A stretch of DNA of 64,000 nt from Vibrio japonicus. Lineage in GTDB: Bacteria > Pseudomonadota > Gammaproteobacteria > Enterobacterales > Vibrionaceae. How positions within the stretch are numbered: position 1 is the first letter of the stretch; each line of letters begins with the position of its first letter. Below the pieces are notes generated by a model that saw only the letters and a list, made by a program, of their open reading frames with translations, ran no database searches and was not told the DNA's origin. The stretch is from assembly GCF_024582835.1 (NCBI RefSeq), contig NZ_CP102096.1, forward strand, positions 2,604,001 through 2,668,000. The letters run 5' to 3'. This document shows, piece after piece, positions 34,187 through 43,292 of this stretch. A program made the translations under genes and the position numbers.

Positions 34187-34438
34187 TGAGTGAGTCCATG
34201 TGATGTAAAAACTTAATCAAGACAAAGAAACACAAAGACTGCAACCGATCCTTATTGTTCATCGGCTAAGATCAATTTCTCATGTAAGTAACAATTTACT
34301 CAGAACTTATGGAGAGCGGCCACTTGAATGAAACTTGAATGACTAAGTTACCTAGGCCGGGAGTCTCATACCTAGCGCAAAGCAAAACCATTCCGCATTC
34401 CAGTTGTGATAACATTGGACCAGTTTTGACAAATAGGT
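34187..34438. other. Intergenic region between radC and coaBC
   Basis: It must hold the divergent radC and coaBC promoters. I saw a short direct repeat (CTTGAATGA, near 34323-34341) but no convincing -35/-10 pair, hairpin terminator or RNA gene. Confidence 0.4.
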
Positions 34439-35656
34439 ATGGACAGCGAAATGCAAACACTTGCGGGAAAGAAAATCCTACTTGGAATCAGCGGAGGCAT
34501 TGCAGCCTATAAATGCGCAGAGCTAACTCGCCGCTTAGTTGAAAGGGGTGCAGAGGTTCAAGTCGTCATGACCACAGCTGCAAAAGAGTTTATCACCCCC
34601 CTGACAATGCAAGCAGTATCGGGTAGACCAGTATCAGACAGCTTATTGGACCCAGCAGCAGAAGCTTCTATGGGGCATATTGAGTTAGCGAAGTGGGCAG
34701 ATTTAGTCTTACTAGCACCAGCAACAGCCGATCTTATTGCTCGTATGGCAGTAGGTATGGGCAATGACCTCCTAACGACATTAGTGCTCGCGACGGATTC
34801 ACCAATCGCGGTATCACCAGCAATGAATCAGCAAATGTATCGTTGCAGTGCGACACAGGAAAACATCCAAACGCTGACTCGTCGCGGGATGGCTATTTGG
34901 GGTCCTGCCGCAGGAGAACAAGCTTGTGGAGATGTGGGACCGGGCCGTATGTTAGAGCCAATGCAGCTCGTTGAACACTGTGAACAGTTCTTCGGTGATA
35001 AACCACTGAAAGGCAAGTCTATCGCGATCACTGCGGGGCCGACTCGCGAAGCAATCGACCCTGTCCGTTATATCTCCAACCATAGCTCTGGAAAAATGGG
35101 CTACGCACTAGCGGATGCTGCTAAACAGCTAGGCGCGGAAGTCACTCTTATTTCAGGCCCTGTTTCTATGACTGTTCCCCACGGCGTAGAGCGCATCAGC
35201 GTAAGCAGTGCACAACAAATGTTTGACGCGGCAATGCAACACGCTCCAAATCATGATGTCTTTATTGGTTGCGCAGCAGTGGCAGACTATCGCCCTCAAC
35301 ATGTTGCTGAGCAGAAAATCAAAAAGACCGACGACAGTGATCAGATGACCATCACAATGGTGAAAAATCCAGATATCATCGCGTCAGTCGCAGCACTTAC
35401 CGAATCCAGACCTTTTACAGTTGGCTTCGCTGCAGAAACGCAAGACGTAGAACATTACGCACGAAACAAACTTGCGAAGAAGAATCTGGATATGATTTGT
35501 GCTAACGATGTTTCTGTAGAAGGACAAGGCTTTAATAGCAACGATAATGCGATCACCGTATACTGGAAAGAAGGTAAGCAATCACTTACTCTTGCCTCAA
35601 AACAGCAAATTGCCACTCAAATCATGGCAATGATTGCAAAAAAATTAGAAGCTTAA
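34439..35656 (+). CDS. coaBC: Phosphopantothenoylcysteine synthetase/decarboxylase CoaBC (Dfp)
   Basis: A bifunctional CoA-pathway enzyme: the N-terminal FMN decarboxylase CoaC (about 1-190) and the C-terminal CTP-dependent synthetase CoaB (about 190-405). [19 protein letters not shown] begins the flavin fold; [20 protein letters not shown] has the active-site His; SPAMNQQMY is the substrate-clamp motif. [20 protein letters not shown] and GKMGYALAD open CoaB; KIKKTDD and KNPDI are near 290. The start may be 34439 (AGG just before) or the ATG four codons later at MQTLAGKK. Confidence 0.95.
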   Translation: MDSEMQTLAGKKILLGISGGIAAYKCAELTRRLVERGAEVQVVMTTAAKEFITPLTMQAVSGRPVSDSLLDPAAEASMGHIELAKWADLVLLAPATADLIARMAVGMGNDLLTTLVLATDSPIAVSPAMNQQMYRCSATQENIQTLTRRGMAIWGPAAGEQACGDVGPGRMLEPMQLVEHCEQFFGDKPLKGKSIAITAGPTREAIDPVRYISNHSSGKMGYALADAAKQLGAEVTLISGPVSMTVPHGVERISVSSAQQMFDAAMQHAPNHDVFIGCAAVADYRPQHVAEQKIKKTDDSDQMTITMVKNPDIIASVAALTESRPFTVGFAAETQDVEHYARNKLAKKNLDMICANDVSVEGQGFNSNDNAITVYWKEGKQSLTLASKQQIATQIMAMIAKKLEA

Positions 35657-35697
35657 ACTTCAAAATCTAACAAGCACCAAAATATTTCAGGTTGTCT

Positions 35698-35736
35698 GGC
35701 TAAAAGCTCGAAACTCTCGGGCTTTTAGCCTTTTAT
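35698..35736 (+). terminator. Rho-independent terminator after coaBC
   Basis: GGCTAAAAGC, a loop, and GCTTTTAGCC followed by TTTTATT. It separates coaBC from slmA, 27 bases before the slmA start, so slmA needs its own or readthrough transcription. Confidence 0.85.
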
Positions 35737-35763
35737 TCAGAATGGTATTAAAAGGAAACGTTC

Positions 35764-36354
35764 ATGGCCGGAACAAGAAAATCCAACCGCCGAGATGAAA
35801 TTTTGCAAGCATTAGCAGAAATGCTGGAGTCCACTGACGGGGCATCACGTATTACTACCGCAAAACTCGCTAAGCAGGTCGGTGTCTCTGAAGCCGCGTT
35901 ATATCGCCACTTTCCAAGCAAAGCACGCATGTTTGAAGGGCTAATCGAATTCATCGAAGAATCTTTGATGTCTCGAATCAATCGTATTCTGGATGAAGAG
36001 AAAGATACGCTGACACGCATTCGCTTGGTACTTCAACTCATTTTGGCGTTTGCCGAGCGCAACCCAGGACTCAGCCGCATTCTATCTGGTCATGCACTGA
36101 TGTTTGAAAATGAACGATTACGTGAGCGTATCAACCAATTATTTGAACGCATTGAAACCTCACTACGTCAGATTTTACGCGAACGTAAATTGAGAGAAGG
36201 AAAATCCTTCCCTGTTGATGAGAAAATTTTAGCCGCACAATTACTCGGGCAAGTTGAAGGCAGTCTGAATCGCTTTGTGCGTTCTGACTTTAAGTACCAG
36301 CCAACTGCAAACTTTGAAGAATATTGGGCACTGCTAAGCGCACAAATTAAGTAA
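35764..36354 (+). CDS. slmA: Nucleoid occlusion factor SlmA
   Basis: SlmA is a TetR-family DNA-binding protein that, bound to its chromosomal sites, blocks FtsZ assembly over the nucleoid. The 196 residues have the TetR helix-turn-helix ([20 protein letters not shown] at about 32-51) and the C-terminal domain with [20 protein letters not shown] (about 157-176). Position after coaBC and before pyrE is conserved across gammaproteobacteria. An lpxL gene follows 5 bases later and may be co-transcribed. Confidence 0.95.
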   Translation: MAGTRKSNRRDEILQALAEMLESTDGASRITTAKLAKQVGVSEAALYRHFPSKARMFEGLIEFIEESLMSRINRILDEEKDTLTRIRLVLQLILAFAERNPGLSRILSGHALMFENERLRERINQLFERIETSLRQILRERKLREGKSFPVDEKILAAQLLGQVEGSLNRFVRSDFKYQPTANFEEYWALLSAQIK

Positions 36355-36359
36355 AGATC

Positions 36360-37310
36360 ATGAGTAAAGACAAACTAACACCGCCAGAGTTTTCATTATC
36401 CCTACTGCACCCCAAGAACTGGGGAGTATGGCTGGGTTTTGGCCTTCTGGCCTTGATAGTAAATATTCTTCCTTACCGCATGTTACTCGCACTTGGTCGA
36501 ACTCTCGGTCAGATTGGTATGCGCTATGGCGCGAAGCGTGTTCATGTTGCGAAACGTAATTTGGAGTTATCGTTCCCTGATAAGTCAGAGCAAGAAATAC
36601 AACAACTCGTAGAAGAGAACTTTAAGAATACGGGTATGGCACTGATCGAAACGGGCATTACGTGGTTCTGGCCGACGTGGCGTTTTAAAACACTGATCGT
36701 CGAGAAAGACATACAGGCCATGCATGATCTAACAGCCGAAGGTAAAGGCGTGCTTTTATGCTGCGTACATGCGCTCAACCTAGAAATTACCGCCAGAGCG
36801 TTTGCCGTGCTTGGGGTGGGTGGCTACGGTGTTTTTCGACCGCATAACAACCCAGCGTATAATTTTATCCAATGCTGGGGACGCACCCACAACGGCAATA
36901 AGCTGATCGACCGCAAAGACGTCAAACAAATGATACGCGTGCTGCGTCAAGGTGATCGCTTATTCTACTTGCCAGATCATGACTATGGACGAAACAAATC
37001 TGTCTTTGTTCCTTTCTTTGCAGTAGAGGATGCGTGTACCACGACAGGCACGAGCATTCTTGCCTACACATCAAAGTGCGCCATGATTCCGGGGTCTGGT
37101 TTTAGAAACAGCCAAGGCAAGTATGAAATCATTGCCGATAAACGTATCGACGCAGATTACCCTCAAAAAGATGAAAAAGCCGCTGCCGCCTACATGAACA
37201 AGTATGTGGAAGAGCTTATCTTACGTGCACCAGAGCAATGGATGTGGCTGCACAAGCGCTACAAAACCATGCAGGATGAGAGCGTTGAAAAAGGCATTCG
37301 TTACAAATAA
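36360..37310 (+). CDS. lpxL: Lipid A secondary acyltransferase, LpxL/HtrB type
   Basis: It adds a secondary acyl group to Kdo-lipid IVA at the inner membrane. The 316 residues show LLHPKNWGVWLGFGLLALIV as membrane anchor, the HX4E catalytic pair in CVHALNLEITARAF (about 138-151), RPHNNPAYNFIQCWGRTHNG, YLPDHDYGRNKSVFVPFFAV (about 203-222) and APEQWMWLHKRYKTM. The HX4E (not HX4D) and the latter motifs match E. coli LpxL. The V. cholerae homologue attaches myristate, so chain length is not set by sequence. Complements lpxM at 16858. Confidence 0.92.
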   Translation: MSKDKLTPPEFSLSLLHPKNWGVWLGFGLLALIVNILPYRMLLALGRTLGQIGMRYGAKRVHVAKRNLELSFPDKSEQEIQQLVEENFKNTGMALIETGITWFWPTWRFKTLIVEKDIQAMHDLTAEGKGVLLCCVHALNLEITARAFAVLGVGGYGVFRPHNNPAYNFIQCWGRTHNGNKLIDRKDVKQMIRVLRQGDRLFYLPDHDYGRNKSVFVPFFAVEDACTTTGTSILAYTSKCAMIPGSGFRNSQGKYEIIADKRIDADYPQKDEKAAAAYMNKYVEELILRAPEQWMWLHKRYKTMQDESVEKGIRYK

Positions 37311-37320
37311 CTGGTTATCA

Positions 37321-37354
37321 AAAATGGGCGTCCTCTTGAACGCCCATTTTTATT
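37321..37354. terminator. Bidirectional terminator between lpxL and pyrE
   Basis: AAAATGGGCG, a 10-base loop, and CGCCCATTTTTATT. The stem has T-runs on both strands and lies between two convergent genes. Confidence 0.88.
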
Positions 37355-37377
37355 AAAACTCGAACCTTTGGTGTTGA

Positions 37378-38019
37378 TTAGATGCCGTACTCAGCGCGGT
37401 ACGCTTTTACCGCTTCTAAGTGCTCTGCCGCATCGCCTTTCTCTTCCAGATACGCAATCAAATCACCTAAGCTCACAATAGAAATCACCGCACAACCAAA
37501 GTCACGCTCCACTTCCTGAATCGCAGAAAGCTCACCTTTACCCTTCTCTTGACGATCAATCGCAACGAGAACACCCGCCAAATCTGCGCCGTTTGCTTTA
37601 ATGATTTCCATCGACTCGCGAATCGCAGTGCCCGCAGTGATCACGTCATCCACCAGCATAATACGACCTTCTAGTGGGCTACCAACCAAGTTGCCACCTT
37701 CACCATGGTCTTTCGCTTCTTTACGGTTAAAGCAGTAAGGTGTGTCGACATCGTGATGATCCGCCAGTGCCACCGCCGTTGTCGTCGCAATTGGAATGCC
37801 TTTGTAAGCTGGGCCAAACAACACATCAAACTCGATACCTGAATCCGCTAACGCGGCTGCGTAAAAACGACCTAGGCGCGCTAAATCACGACCAGTATTG
37901 AAAAGACCAGCGTTAAAGAAATAAGGGCTCTTACGACCTGACTTTAAAGTAAACTCACCAAATTTCAGGACTTCCTTCTCTAGTGCAAACTCAATAAATT
38001 CACGCTGGTATGCTTTCAT
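37378..38019 (-). CDS. pyrE: Orotate phosphoribosyltransferase
   Basis: PyrE makes OMP from orotate and PRPP in pyrimidine synthesis. The 213 residues have [20 protein letters not shown] (about 21-40), the Lys-rich [19 protein letters not shown] (about 97-115) active-site loop and the PRPP motif [18 protein letters not shown] (about 120-137). The dimer enzyme is cytoplasmic. It lies downstream of rph, with a strong terminator in the 86-base gap that looks like the pyrimidine-controlled attenuator of the E. coli rph-pyrE operon. Confidence 0.97.
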   Translation of the reverse strand: MKAYQREFIEFALEKEVLKFGEFTLKSGRKSPYFFNAGLFNTGRDLARLGRFYAAALADSGIEFDVLFGPAYKGIPIATTTAVALADHHDVDTPYCFNRKEAKDHGEGGNLVGSPLEGRIMLVDDVITAGTAIRESMEIIKANGADLAGVLVAIDRQEKGKGELSAIQEVERDFGCAVISIVSLGDLIAYLEEKGDAAEHLEAVKAYRAEYGI

Positions 38020-38066
38020 TACTTTCTCTCTAAATTAAGGTTTACTCTCACGCCTTTATAGAAGGC

Positions 38067-38097
38067 AAAAAAATAGCTTCCGTATGAGGGAAGCTAT
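38067..38097 (-). terminator. Attenuator terminator between rph and pyrE
   Basis: On the minus strand ATAGCTTCC-CTCATAC-GGAAGCTAT is followed by a run of at least six Ts, 48 bases before the pyrE start. In E. coli a hairpin at this place, coupled to translation of rph, makes pyrE respond to UTP. The rph stop lies only 8 bases before the stem, so translating ribosomes could disrupt it. Confidence 0.85.
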
Positions 38098-38105
38098 CTT
38101 CATAA

Positions 38106-38822
38106 TTAATTTTCTAACGCCATTTTCTGCGCTTCAACAATATCCGCAATGCCTTTCTTCGCAACGGCTAGCAAATCCATTAACTCATCGTGAGTAAACG
38201 GTTCACCTTCTGCAGTACCTTGAATTTCAATCATGCGGCCATCTTCAGTCATCACCACATTCATATCAGTATCGGCTGCTGAGTCTTCAACGTACTCTAG
38301 GTCACACAATATCTCTTCACCCAGAATGCCAACAGAAACAGCGGCAACGTGCCCTTTCATTGGGTTCGCTTTCAGCTTGCCATTGTCAACTAAGTGCTGG
38401 AACGCATCCGCCATAGCCACACTTGCACCTGAAATAGACGCCGTACGTGTTCCGCCATCCGCTTGAATCACATCACAGTCAACAGTGACCATAATCTCAC
38501 CCATCGCTTCTAGATCAACGACAGCACGAAGGCTACGAGCAATCAGGCGCTGGATTTCCATTGTACGGCCACCTTGCTTACCACTTGCCGCTTCACGACG
38601 CATACGCGAATGCGTTGAACGAGGGAGCATTCCGTACTCAGCAGTTACCCAGCCTTTACCTTGACCTTTTATCCAACGTGGCACGTTTTCTTCAACTGTT
38701 GCGTTACAAAGCACTTTGGTATTACCGAACTCAACCAGCACAGAGCCTTCAGCATAAGCGGTATAGTTGCGAGTAATTTTAATTGGGCGAATTTGATCCG
38801 CCTGGCGGTCGTTTGGACGCAT
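38106..38822 (-). CDS. rph: Ribonuclease PH
   Basis: RNase PH is a phosphate-dependent 3'-5' exonuclease that trims tRNA precursors. The 238 residues carry [40 protein letters not shown] (about 58-77), [19 protein letters not shown] and [20 protein letters not shown] (the phosphate and metal site). The start is at 38822, since an AGG lies 9 bases upstream and family members begin MRP; an ATG two codons earlier is too close. It reads through to pyrE as an operon. Confidence 0.96.
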   Translation of the reverse strand: MRPNDRQADQIRPIKITRNYTAYAEGSVLVEFGNTKVLCNATVEENVPRWIKGQGKGWVTAEYGMLPRSTHSRMRREAASGKQGGRTMEIQRLIARSLRAVVDLEAMGEIMVTVDCDVIQADGGTRTASISGASVAMADAFQHLVDNGKLKANPMKGHVAAVSVGILGEEILCDLEYVEDSAADTDMNVVMTEDGRMIEIQGTAEGEPFTHDELMDLLAVAKKGIADIVEAQKMALEN

Positions 38823-39001
38823 GGGCATCTACCTTATTTTTCTATCTGATGATAGGGGGAGACGAATTTGATTGGAGCAGGAGTATAGCGGAGTTTGTAT
38901 AACAAAGCTACGCGCATTACTTTCTCCGTTACTGCCAGATAAGGGCTTTGTGCTACTATAGCCTTGCGTTATTTTCAAAAATTGATAAATAGGAAAATTC
39001 G

Positions 39002-39868
39002 ATGATCTACAGTATGACAGCCTACGCTCGCAAAGAAGTTAAAGGCGATTGGGGCAGCGCCGTTTGGGAAATTCGCTCGGTCAATCAACGTTATCTAGAA
39101 AACTACTTTCGCCTACCAGAGCAATTTCGAGGCATAGAGCCAGTTCTGCGTGAGCGTTTTCGTAAAAAACTGGCACGCGGAAAAGTAGAATGTGCATTGC
39201 GCTTTGAAGCTAACCCAGCAGCAAAGGGCGAACTGACCATCAATGAAACTCTAGCCAAGCAGGTAATCAAAGCCGCTGAACAAGTCATGCATATGACGGG
39301 TGAGCTTAGCCGAATTAACCCATTCCAAGTCATGCAGTGGCCAGGTGTGATGGAAACACCAGAGCAAAACATGGATACAGTGAATAAAGAGTTGCTGGCA
39401 GGTTTTGACGAAGCATTAAGTGAATTCATTGAAGCACGTGGTCGCGAAGGCGAAAACATGAAAGCACTTATTGAACAGCGCCTAACTGCGATTTCAGACG
39501 AAGTGACGAAAGTACGCGCTCGAATGCCTGAAATTATTGAGTGGCAACGTGAACGTCTTTTCACTAAGTTCGAAGAAGCGAAAGTGGAGCTAGATCCATC
39601 ACGCGTAGAACAAGAGCTGATTCTTCTTGCTCAAAAGTCTGATGTCGCTGAAGAGCTGGACCGCTTAGATTCTCATGTAAAAGAAACCAACAATATCCTG
39701 AAAAAAGGCGGTGCTGTTGGCCGTCGTTTAGACTTTATGATGCAAGAGTTCAATCGCGAATCGAACACGCTGGCATCAAAATCCATCAGCACTGACATCA
39801 CGGCGTCTGGTGTAGAGCTTAAAGTTCTGATAGAACAAATGCGTGAGCAGATCCAGAACATTGAATAA
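39002..39868 (+). CDS. yicC: YicC-family endoribonuclease
   Basis: A 288-residue protein beginning MIYSMTAYARKEVKGDWGSA with SVNQRYLENYFRLPEQFRGI; the C-terminal DUF1732 part includes DVAEELDRLDSHVKETNNIL and GRRLDFMMQEFNRESNTLAS. Members of the family were shown to be endoribonucleases in E. coli and Bacillus and to influence stationary-phase survival. The ATG at 39002 has a GGA about 6 bases upstream. Divergent from rph, a conserved arrangement. Confidence 0.93.
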   Translation: MIYSMTAYARKEVKGDWGSAVWEIRSVNQRYLENYFRLPEQFRGIEPVLRERFRKKLARGKVECALRFEANPAAKGELTINETLAKQVIKAAEQVMHMTGELSRINPFQVMQWPGVMETPEQNMDTVNKELLAGFDEALSEFIEARGREGENMKALIEQRLTAISDEVTKVRARMPEIIEWQRERLFTKFEEAKVELDPSRVEQELILLAQKSDVAEELDRLDSHVKETNNILKKGGAVGRRLDFMMQEFNRESNTLASKSISTDITASGVELKVLIEQMREQIQNIE

Positions 39869-39880
39869 CCTTTAAAAGAT

Positions 39881-39909
39881 GAAGCCCTGCAATCGCAGGG
39901 CTTCTTTTT
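39881..39909. terminator. Terminator after yicC
   Basis: GAAGCCCTGC-AATC-GCAGGGCTTC followed by TTTTTATT. The T-run overlaps the stop codon of the convergent psiE gene. Confidence 0.9.
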
Positions 39910-40333
39910 ATTCATCTTTTTCTTGTGTCGTTCGGTCTACGTAAGGCCAATAATGATGCCCAGCGCGGATCAACAAGGTAGCCGCCGCGAGAATAAATGC
40001 CGCAACCGACAGCCAAACCACTGGCACCGCATCCAACTCTTTCATCCCTAGCGTTATATAACGGGCGATCGCCATCATCGCGATGTAAATCGGGTATCGA
40101 ACCGGGATCTTACCATTGACGACAAACTGCTGAACCATTGCCAACACTTCAAGGTAGATAAACATCAACAGAATATCGGTCAGCAATACCTTCTTCTGCT
40201 CATACATATGCATGAACTCTTCCACCATGGCAAACACGGTGGCGAGCGTAATCGCAATCAATAATAGTGCTTCTAATACATGGTAAATTTTTAAAAAAGG
40301 GCGACTAAACGAGGGAGGTAACTGAGATGGCAT
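39908..40333 (-). CDS. psiE: Phosphate-starvation-inducible protein PsiE family
   Basis: A 141-residue membrane protein with about four helices (YHVLEALLLIAITLATVFAM, VLLTDILLMFIYLEVLAM, YPIYIAMMAIARYITLGM, VVWLSVAAFILAAATLLI). It matches PsiE of E. coli in length and motif ILLMFIYLEVLAM. The biochemical role is unknown; the E. coli gene is controlled by PhoB and CRP. The start at 40333 follows an AAGGA; 15 earlier codons in frame are not conserved. No Pho box was identified here. Confidence 0.88.
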   Translation of the reverse strand: MPSQLPPSFSRPFLKIYHVLEALLLIAITLATVFAMVEEFMHMYEQKKVLLTDILLMFIYLEVLAMVQQFVVNGKIPVRYPIYIAMMAIARYITLGMKELDAVPVVWLSVAAFILAAATLLIRAGHHYWPYVDRTTQEKDE

Positions 40334-40390
40334 TTCCTTATTCCACAATCTTTGTGATATTGGAATCAATACTACCATGGCTCAATGAAT

Positions 40391-40420
40391 AAAAAATGGC
40401 TCTACAAAAGCAGAGCCATT
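40391..40420 (-). terminator. Terminator after the NCS2 permease gene
   Basis: On the minus strand AATGGCTCT, an 8-base loop and AGAGCCATT are followed by TTTTTT. It sits 48 bases past the permease stop and before psiE. Confidence 0.85.
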
Positions 40421-40467
40421 TTATTTGGCAAAAACATAGAGACCGATAACACTATCGCGCCGCGTTT

Positions 40468-41838
40468 TTATAACAGTATCAAATAGCTGAGGAACAACGC
40501 ACACAGCGCGTAAATCACTGGGTGCACCTCTTTCCCCTTACCCGCCACAACCATTGAGAACGCGTAGCTAATAAAACCCATCGCCATGCCGTTGGCCGGA
40601 GAAAAACTCAACACGGTGAACATAATGGTAAAGAAGGCGGCAATGCGGGACTCTTTTTGTTCCCATTGAATATCACCTAAACGACCAATCATGTAGATAC
40701 CGACTACGACCATCGCCGGTGCGACCATCGCAGCTGAAAACATAGAGAATAGCGGATATAAGAATAGAGATACCAAGAACAATCCAGCAACCACAACCGC
40801 TGCCAAACCTGTTTTTGCTCCTTGAGAAGACGCAATACCTGATTCAGAAAATGCAGTGATTGATGTAGTCCCCAACACAGAGCCAATGACCGTGCCACCC
40901 GCATCCGCAACCAGTGCTGAACGCGCATTGGGTACTTTGCCATCTTTGTCGATGATACCTGCATCACGCCCTACCCCGACAATCGTGCTCAATCCGTCAA
41001 AGAAATCGACAATCAGGAAGATAATCACGATAAACAGCAAATCAAACATTTTATCTGCGGTTAACCCAGAGAAGTTAAACACCGCACCAAAACTGCCCGA
41101 CAAACTTGGCGGCGCGGAAATGATTTGCTCTGGAATCGGCGCATTGTTCGTGCCCAGAAACACATCGGCCAGAACGGTCAGCAAAATAGCTGAAATAAAT
41201 GAGATAAACGTGGCTAACTTGATGTCACGGATCATACATCCCAAGGCGATAAAGATACTGATGTAAGCGATAACAACTTTAGGATCAGCAATGTTGCCCA
41301 TACTGACCAAAACAATTGGGTTCGAGACAATAATTCCAGCATTCTTTAATCCCAAGAAGGCAATAAACAGGCCGAGTGAAACCGTAATGGCGAGCTTTAA
41401 GTCTTCGGGGATCGATTCAATCATCGCTTTACGGATGTTAGTCATCGACAAAATCAGATATAGCACACCCGACAAGAAAATGCCAAATAGCGCTTCGTGC
41501 CAAACTAAAGCGACCGAGCCACTGAGCAGCATGCCTTTAAAGAAGCCATTCATACTCATACCTGGTGCCAGCATTACTGGATAATTGCCCCAAATACCCA
41601 TAATTAATGTCGCAGCCGCCGCAGCCAACGCGGTCGCCGTGAACACCGCACCTTTGTCCATACCAGGAATGCCACCCAAAATTGCAGGGTTGACAGCCAA
41701 GATATAACTCATCGCAAGGAAGGTAATAAAACCTGCATATAATTCCGTGCTAATCGTTGTTCGGCGTTCAGAAATTTTAAAGACTGATTCGAGTATGCCA
41801 GAGCTATTCTGGGCTTTGAGTGTGGTGTCGAAACTCAC
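40468..41838 (-). CDS. NCS2-family guanine/hypoxanthine permease (AzgA-like)
   Basis: A purine:proton symporter with about 12-14 membrane helices, 456 residues from the preferred start. Landmarks are TELYAGFITFLAMSYILAVN (about 31-50), NYPVMLAPGMSMNGFF (about 85-100), VDFFDGLSTIVGVGRDAGII (about 272-291) and LGTTSITAFSESGIASSQGA (about 321-340). These are AzgA-type signatures (E. coli PurP/YjcD). I place the start at GTG 41838 because AAAGG lies 7 bases upstream; a TTG at 41895 in the same frame lies only 22 bases after the riboswitch and has no ribosome-binding site. Controlled by the leader described separately. Confidence 0.9.
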   Translation of the reverse strand: MSFDTTLKAQNSSGILESVFKISERRTTISTELYAGFITFLAMSYILAVNPAILGGIPGMDKGAVFTATALAAAAATLIMGIWGNYPVMLAPGMSMNGFFKGMLLSGSVALVWHEALFGIFLSGVLYLILSMTNIRKAMIESIPEDLKLAITVSLGLFIAFLGLKNAGIIVSNPIVLVSMGNIADPKVVIAYISIFIALGCMIRDIKLATFISFISAILLTVLADVFLGTNNAPIPEQIISAPPSLSGSFGAVFNFSGLTADKMFDLLFIVIIFLIVDFFDGLSTIVGVGRDAGIIDKDGKVPNARSALVADAGGTVIGSVLGTTSITAFSESGIASSQGAKTGLAAVVVAGLFLVSLFLYPLFSMFSAAMVAPAMVVVGIYMIGRLGDIQWEQKESRIAAFFTIMFTVLSFSPANGMAMGFISYAFSMVVAGKGKEVHPVIYALCALFLSYLILL

Positions 41839-41889
41839 AGCGAAACCTTTATCGTGGGTAAATGGCAATGTAGAGCAAATGCTGTGAGT
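41833..41889 (-). promoter_or_regulatory. Hairpin pairing over the permease start codon (expression platform candidate)
   Basis: Downstream of the aptamer the leader contains ACTCACAGC (41889-41881) and its exact complement GCTGTGAGT (41841-41833), 39 bases apart. The second arm contains the GTG start codon, and the AAAGG ribosome-binding site lies in the loop just before it. Such pairing would block initiation. Whether guanine favours or disfavours it cannot be decided by eye. Confidence 0.6.
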
Positions 41890-41917
41890 GCTCAATAGAG
41901 CTAGGCGTCACTAAAAA

Positions 41918-41980
41918 CTGTAGTCACCAAGATAGGCTCGGCGGTAGAAACTTCTAGTCCATAACACTAGGGATATACAG
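41918..41980 (-). ncRNA. Purine riboswitch aptamer, guanine class
   Basis: On the minus strand the 63 bases form P1 (CTGTA/TACAG), P2 (CTAGT-GTTATGG-ACTAG), the conserved joining strand AAGTTTCTACC, P3 (CGCCGA/TTGGTG) and the closing GACTACAG. The ATATCC after P1, TATGG in L2 and TTTCTACC are the hallmark positions of the family. The specificity base before the final UA is C (GACTA), which pairs with guanine or hypoxanthine; adenine switches have U. It precedes a guanine/hypoxanthine permease, as expected. Confidence 0.94.
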
Positions 41981-41981
41981 C

Positions 41982-41997
41982 ATTTAATCGTTTGCGC
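41982..41997. promoter_or_regulatory. Second, weaker PurR-like site overlapping the permease start point
   Basis: On the minus strand GCGCAAACGATTAAAT keeps the left half GCAAACG of the PurR consensus and part of the right half. It covers the predicted transcription start, a typical repressor position. Confidence 0.45.
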
Positions 41998-41999
41998 GG

Positions 42000-42027
42000 A
42001 TTGTAAAGATCTGGAATAAAAACTCAA
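42000..42027 (-). promoter_or_regulatory. Sigma70 promoter of the permease gene
   Basis: On the minus strand TTGAGT (42022-42027), a 16-base spacer and TACAAT (42000-42005). The predicted start near 41993 lies just before the riboswitch aptamer, as expected for a riboswitch transcript. Confidence 0.65.
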
Positions 42028-42053
42028 CGCCTTTCTGATGAAAAGCTCGACAA

Positions 42054-42069
42054 AAGCAAACGTTTGCCA
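42054..42069. promoter_or_regulatory. PurR-type operator
   Basis: AAGCAAACGTTTGCCA fits the PurR consensus ANGCAAACGTTTNCNT at every defined position but the last. It lies upstream of the permease promoter and about 80 bases upstream of the proposed gmk promoter, so it could act on either. Confidence 0.75.
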
Positions 42070-42129
42070 AGTTCGGGACTCTCATTCTAACAATAAGGAT
42101 AACTCTGAACATCCCACTTATGTGGGAAC

Positions 42130-42157
42130 TTGTTGTTATAAACTGCCTGTTTATGAT
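42130..42157 (+). promoter_or_regulatory. Candidate promoter of gmk
   Basis: TTGTTG (42130-42135), a 16-base spacer and TATGAT (42152-42157) would give a leader of about 115 bases before gmk. Prediction by eye only. Confidence 0.4.
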
Positions 42158-42203
42158 ACTCTTCGCCTCCATTTTTCTGGCCTAAATTTCACCAATTCGG
42201 TGA

Positions 42204-42905
<702 letters not shown>

Positions 42906-42909
42906 GTCC

Positions 42910-42939
42910 TAGACACTAGGAATACTCACGCTGTATAAT
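42910..42939 (+). promoter_or_regulatory. Sigma70 promoter for rpoZ-spoT
   Basis: TAGACA (42910-42915), an 18-base spacer and a perfect TATAAT (42934-42939), placed 42 bases before the rpoZ start. The -35 lies inside a small inverted repeat CCTAG-ACA-CTAGG just after the gmk stop. Confidence 0.65.
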
Positions 42940-42981
42940 TTCTCGTCATACAAAATTTTAGTTAACTAATTTGGAGTCCTC

Positions 42982-43254
42982 ATGGCACGCGTAACTGTTC
43001 AAGACGCTGTTGAAAAAGTTGGCAACCGTTTCGACCTAGTTCTCATTGCGGCTCGCCGCGCTCGTCAAATGCAAACTGGCGGTAAAGATTCACTAGTGCC
43101 AGAAGAGAACGATAAGCAGACGGTTATCGCTCTACGCGAGATCGAAGAAGGTCTTATCACGAAAGAAATCCTAGATGCTCGTGAGCGTCAAGAGCAACAA
43201 GAGCAAGAAGCAGCAGAATTAGCAGCAGTAAGCAGCATTGCTCACACTCGTTAA
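42982..43254 (+). CDS. rpoZ: RNA polymerase omega subunit
   Basis: The 90-residue omega subunit helps assemble beta' and, in E. coli, forms one of the ppGpp binding sites. [20 protein letters not shown] and [20 protein letters not shown] (about 21-40) are the diagnostic core; the C-terminus is Gln/Glu/Ala-rich ([16 protein letters not shown]). A GGAG lies 7 bases before the ATG. The spoT gene follows within 38 bases, a conserved pairing of stringent-response genes. Confidence 0.97.
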   Translation: MARVTVQDAVEKVGNRFDLVLIAARRARQMQTGGKDSLVPEENDKQTVIALREIEEGLITKEILDARERQEQQEQEAAELAAVSSIAHTR

Positions 43255-43292
43255 TCTGACTCTTCGTAACAACTATCTTCCGGGCCTAAAAT

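Noticed and set aside
39103..39564. Reading frame of 153 codons antisense to yicC
   Set aside because: Low-complexity Ser/Arg-rich translation opposite a well-conserved gene; typical antisense shadow.
41939..41950. GGCGGTAG on the plus strand as a second ops element
   Set aside because: It is the complement of the riboswitch strand CTACCGCC. The bases after GGCGGTAG do not fit ops, and no polysaccharide operon follows.
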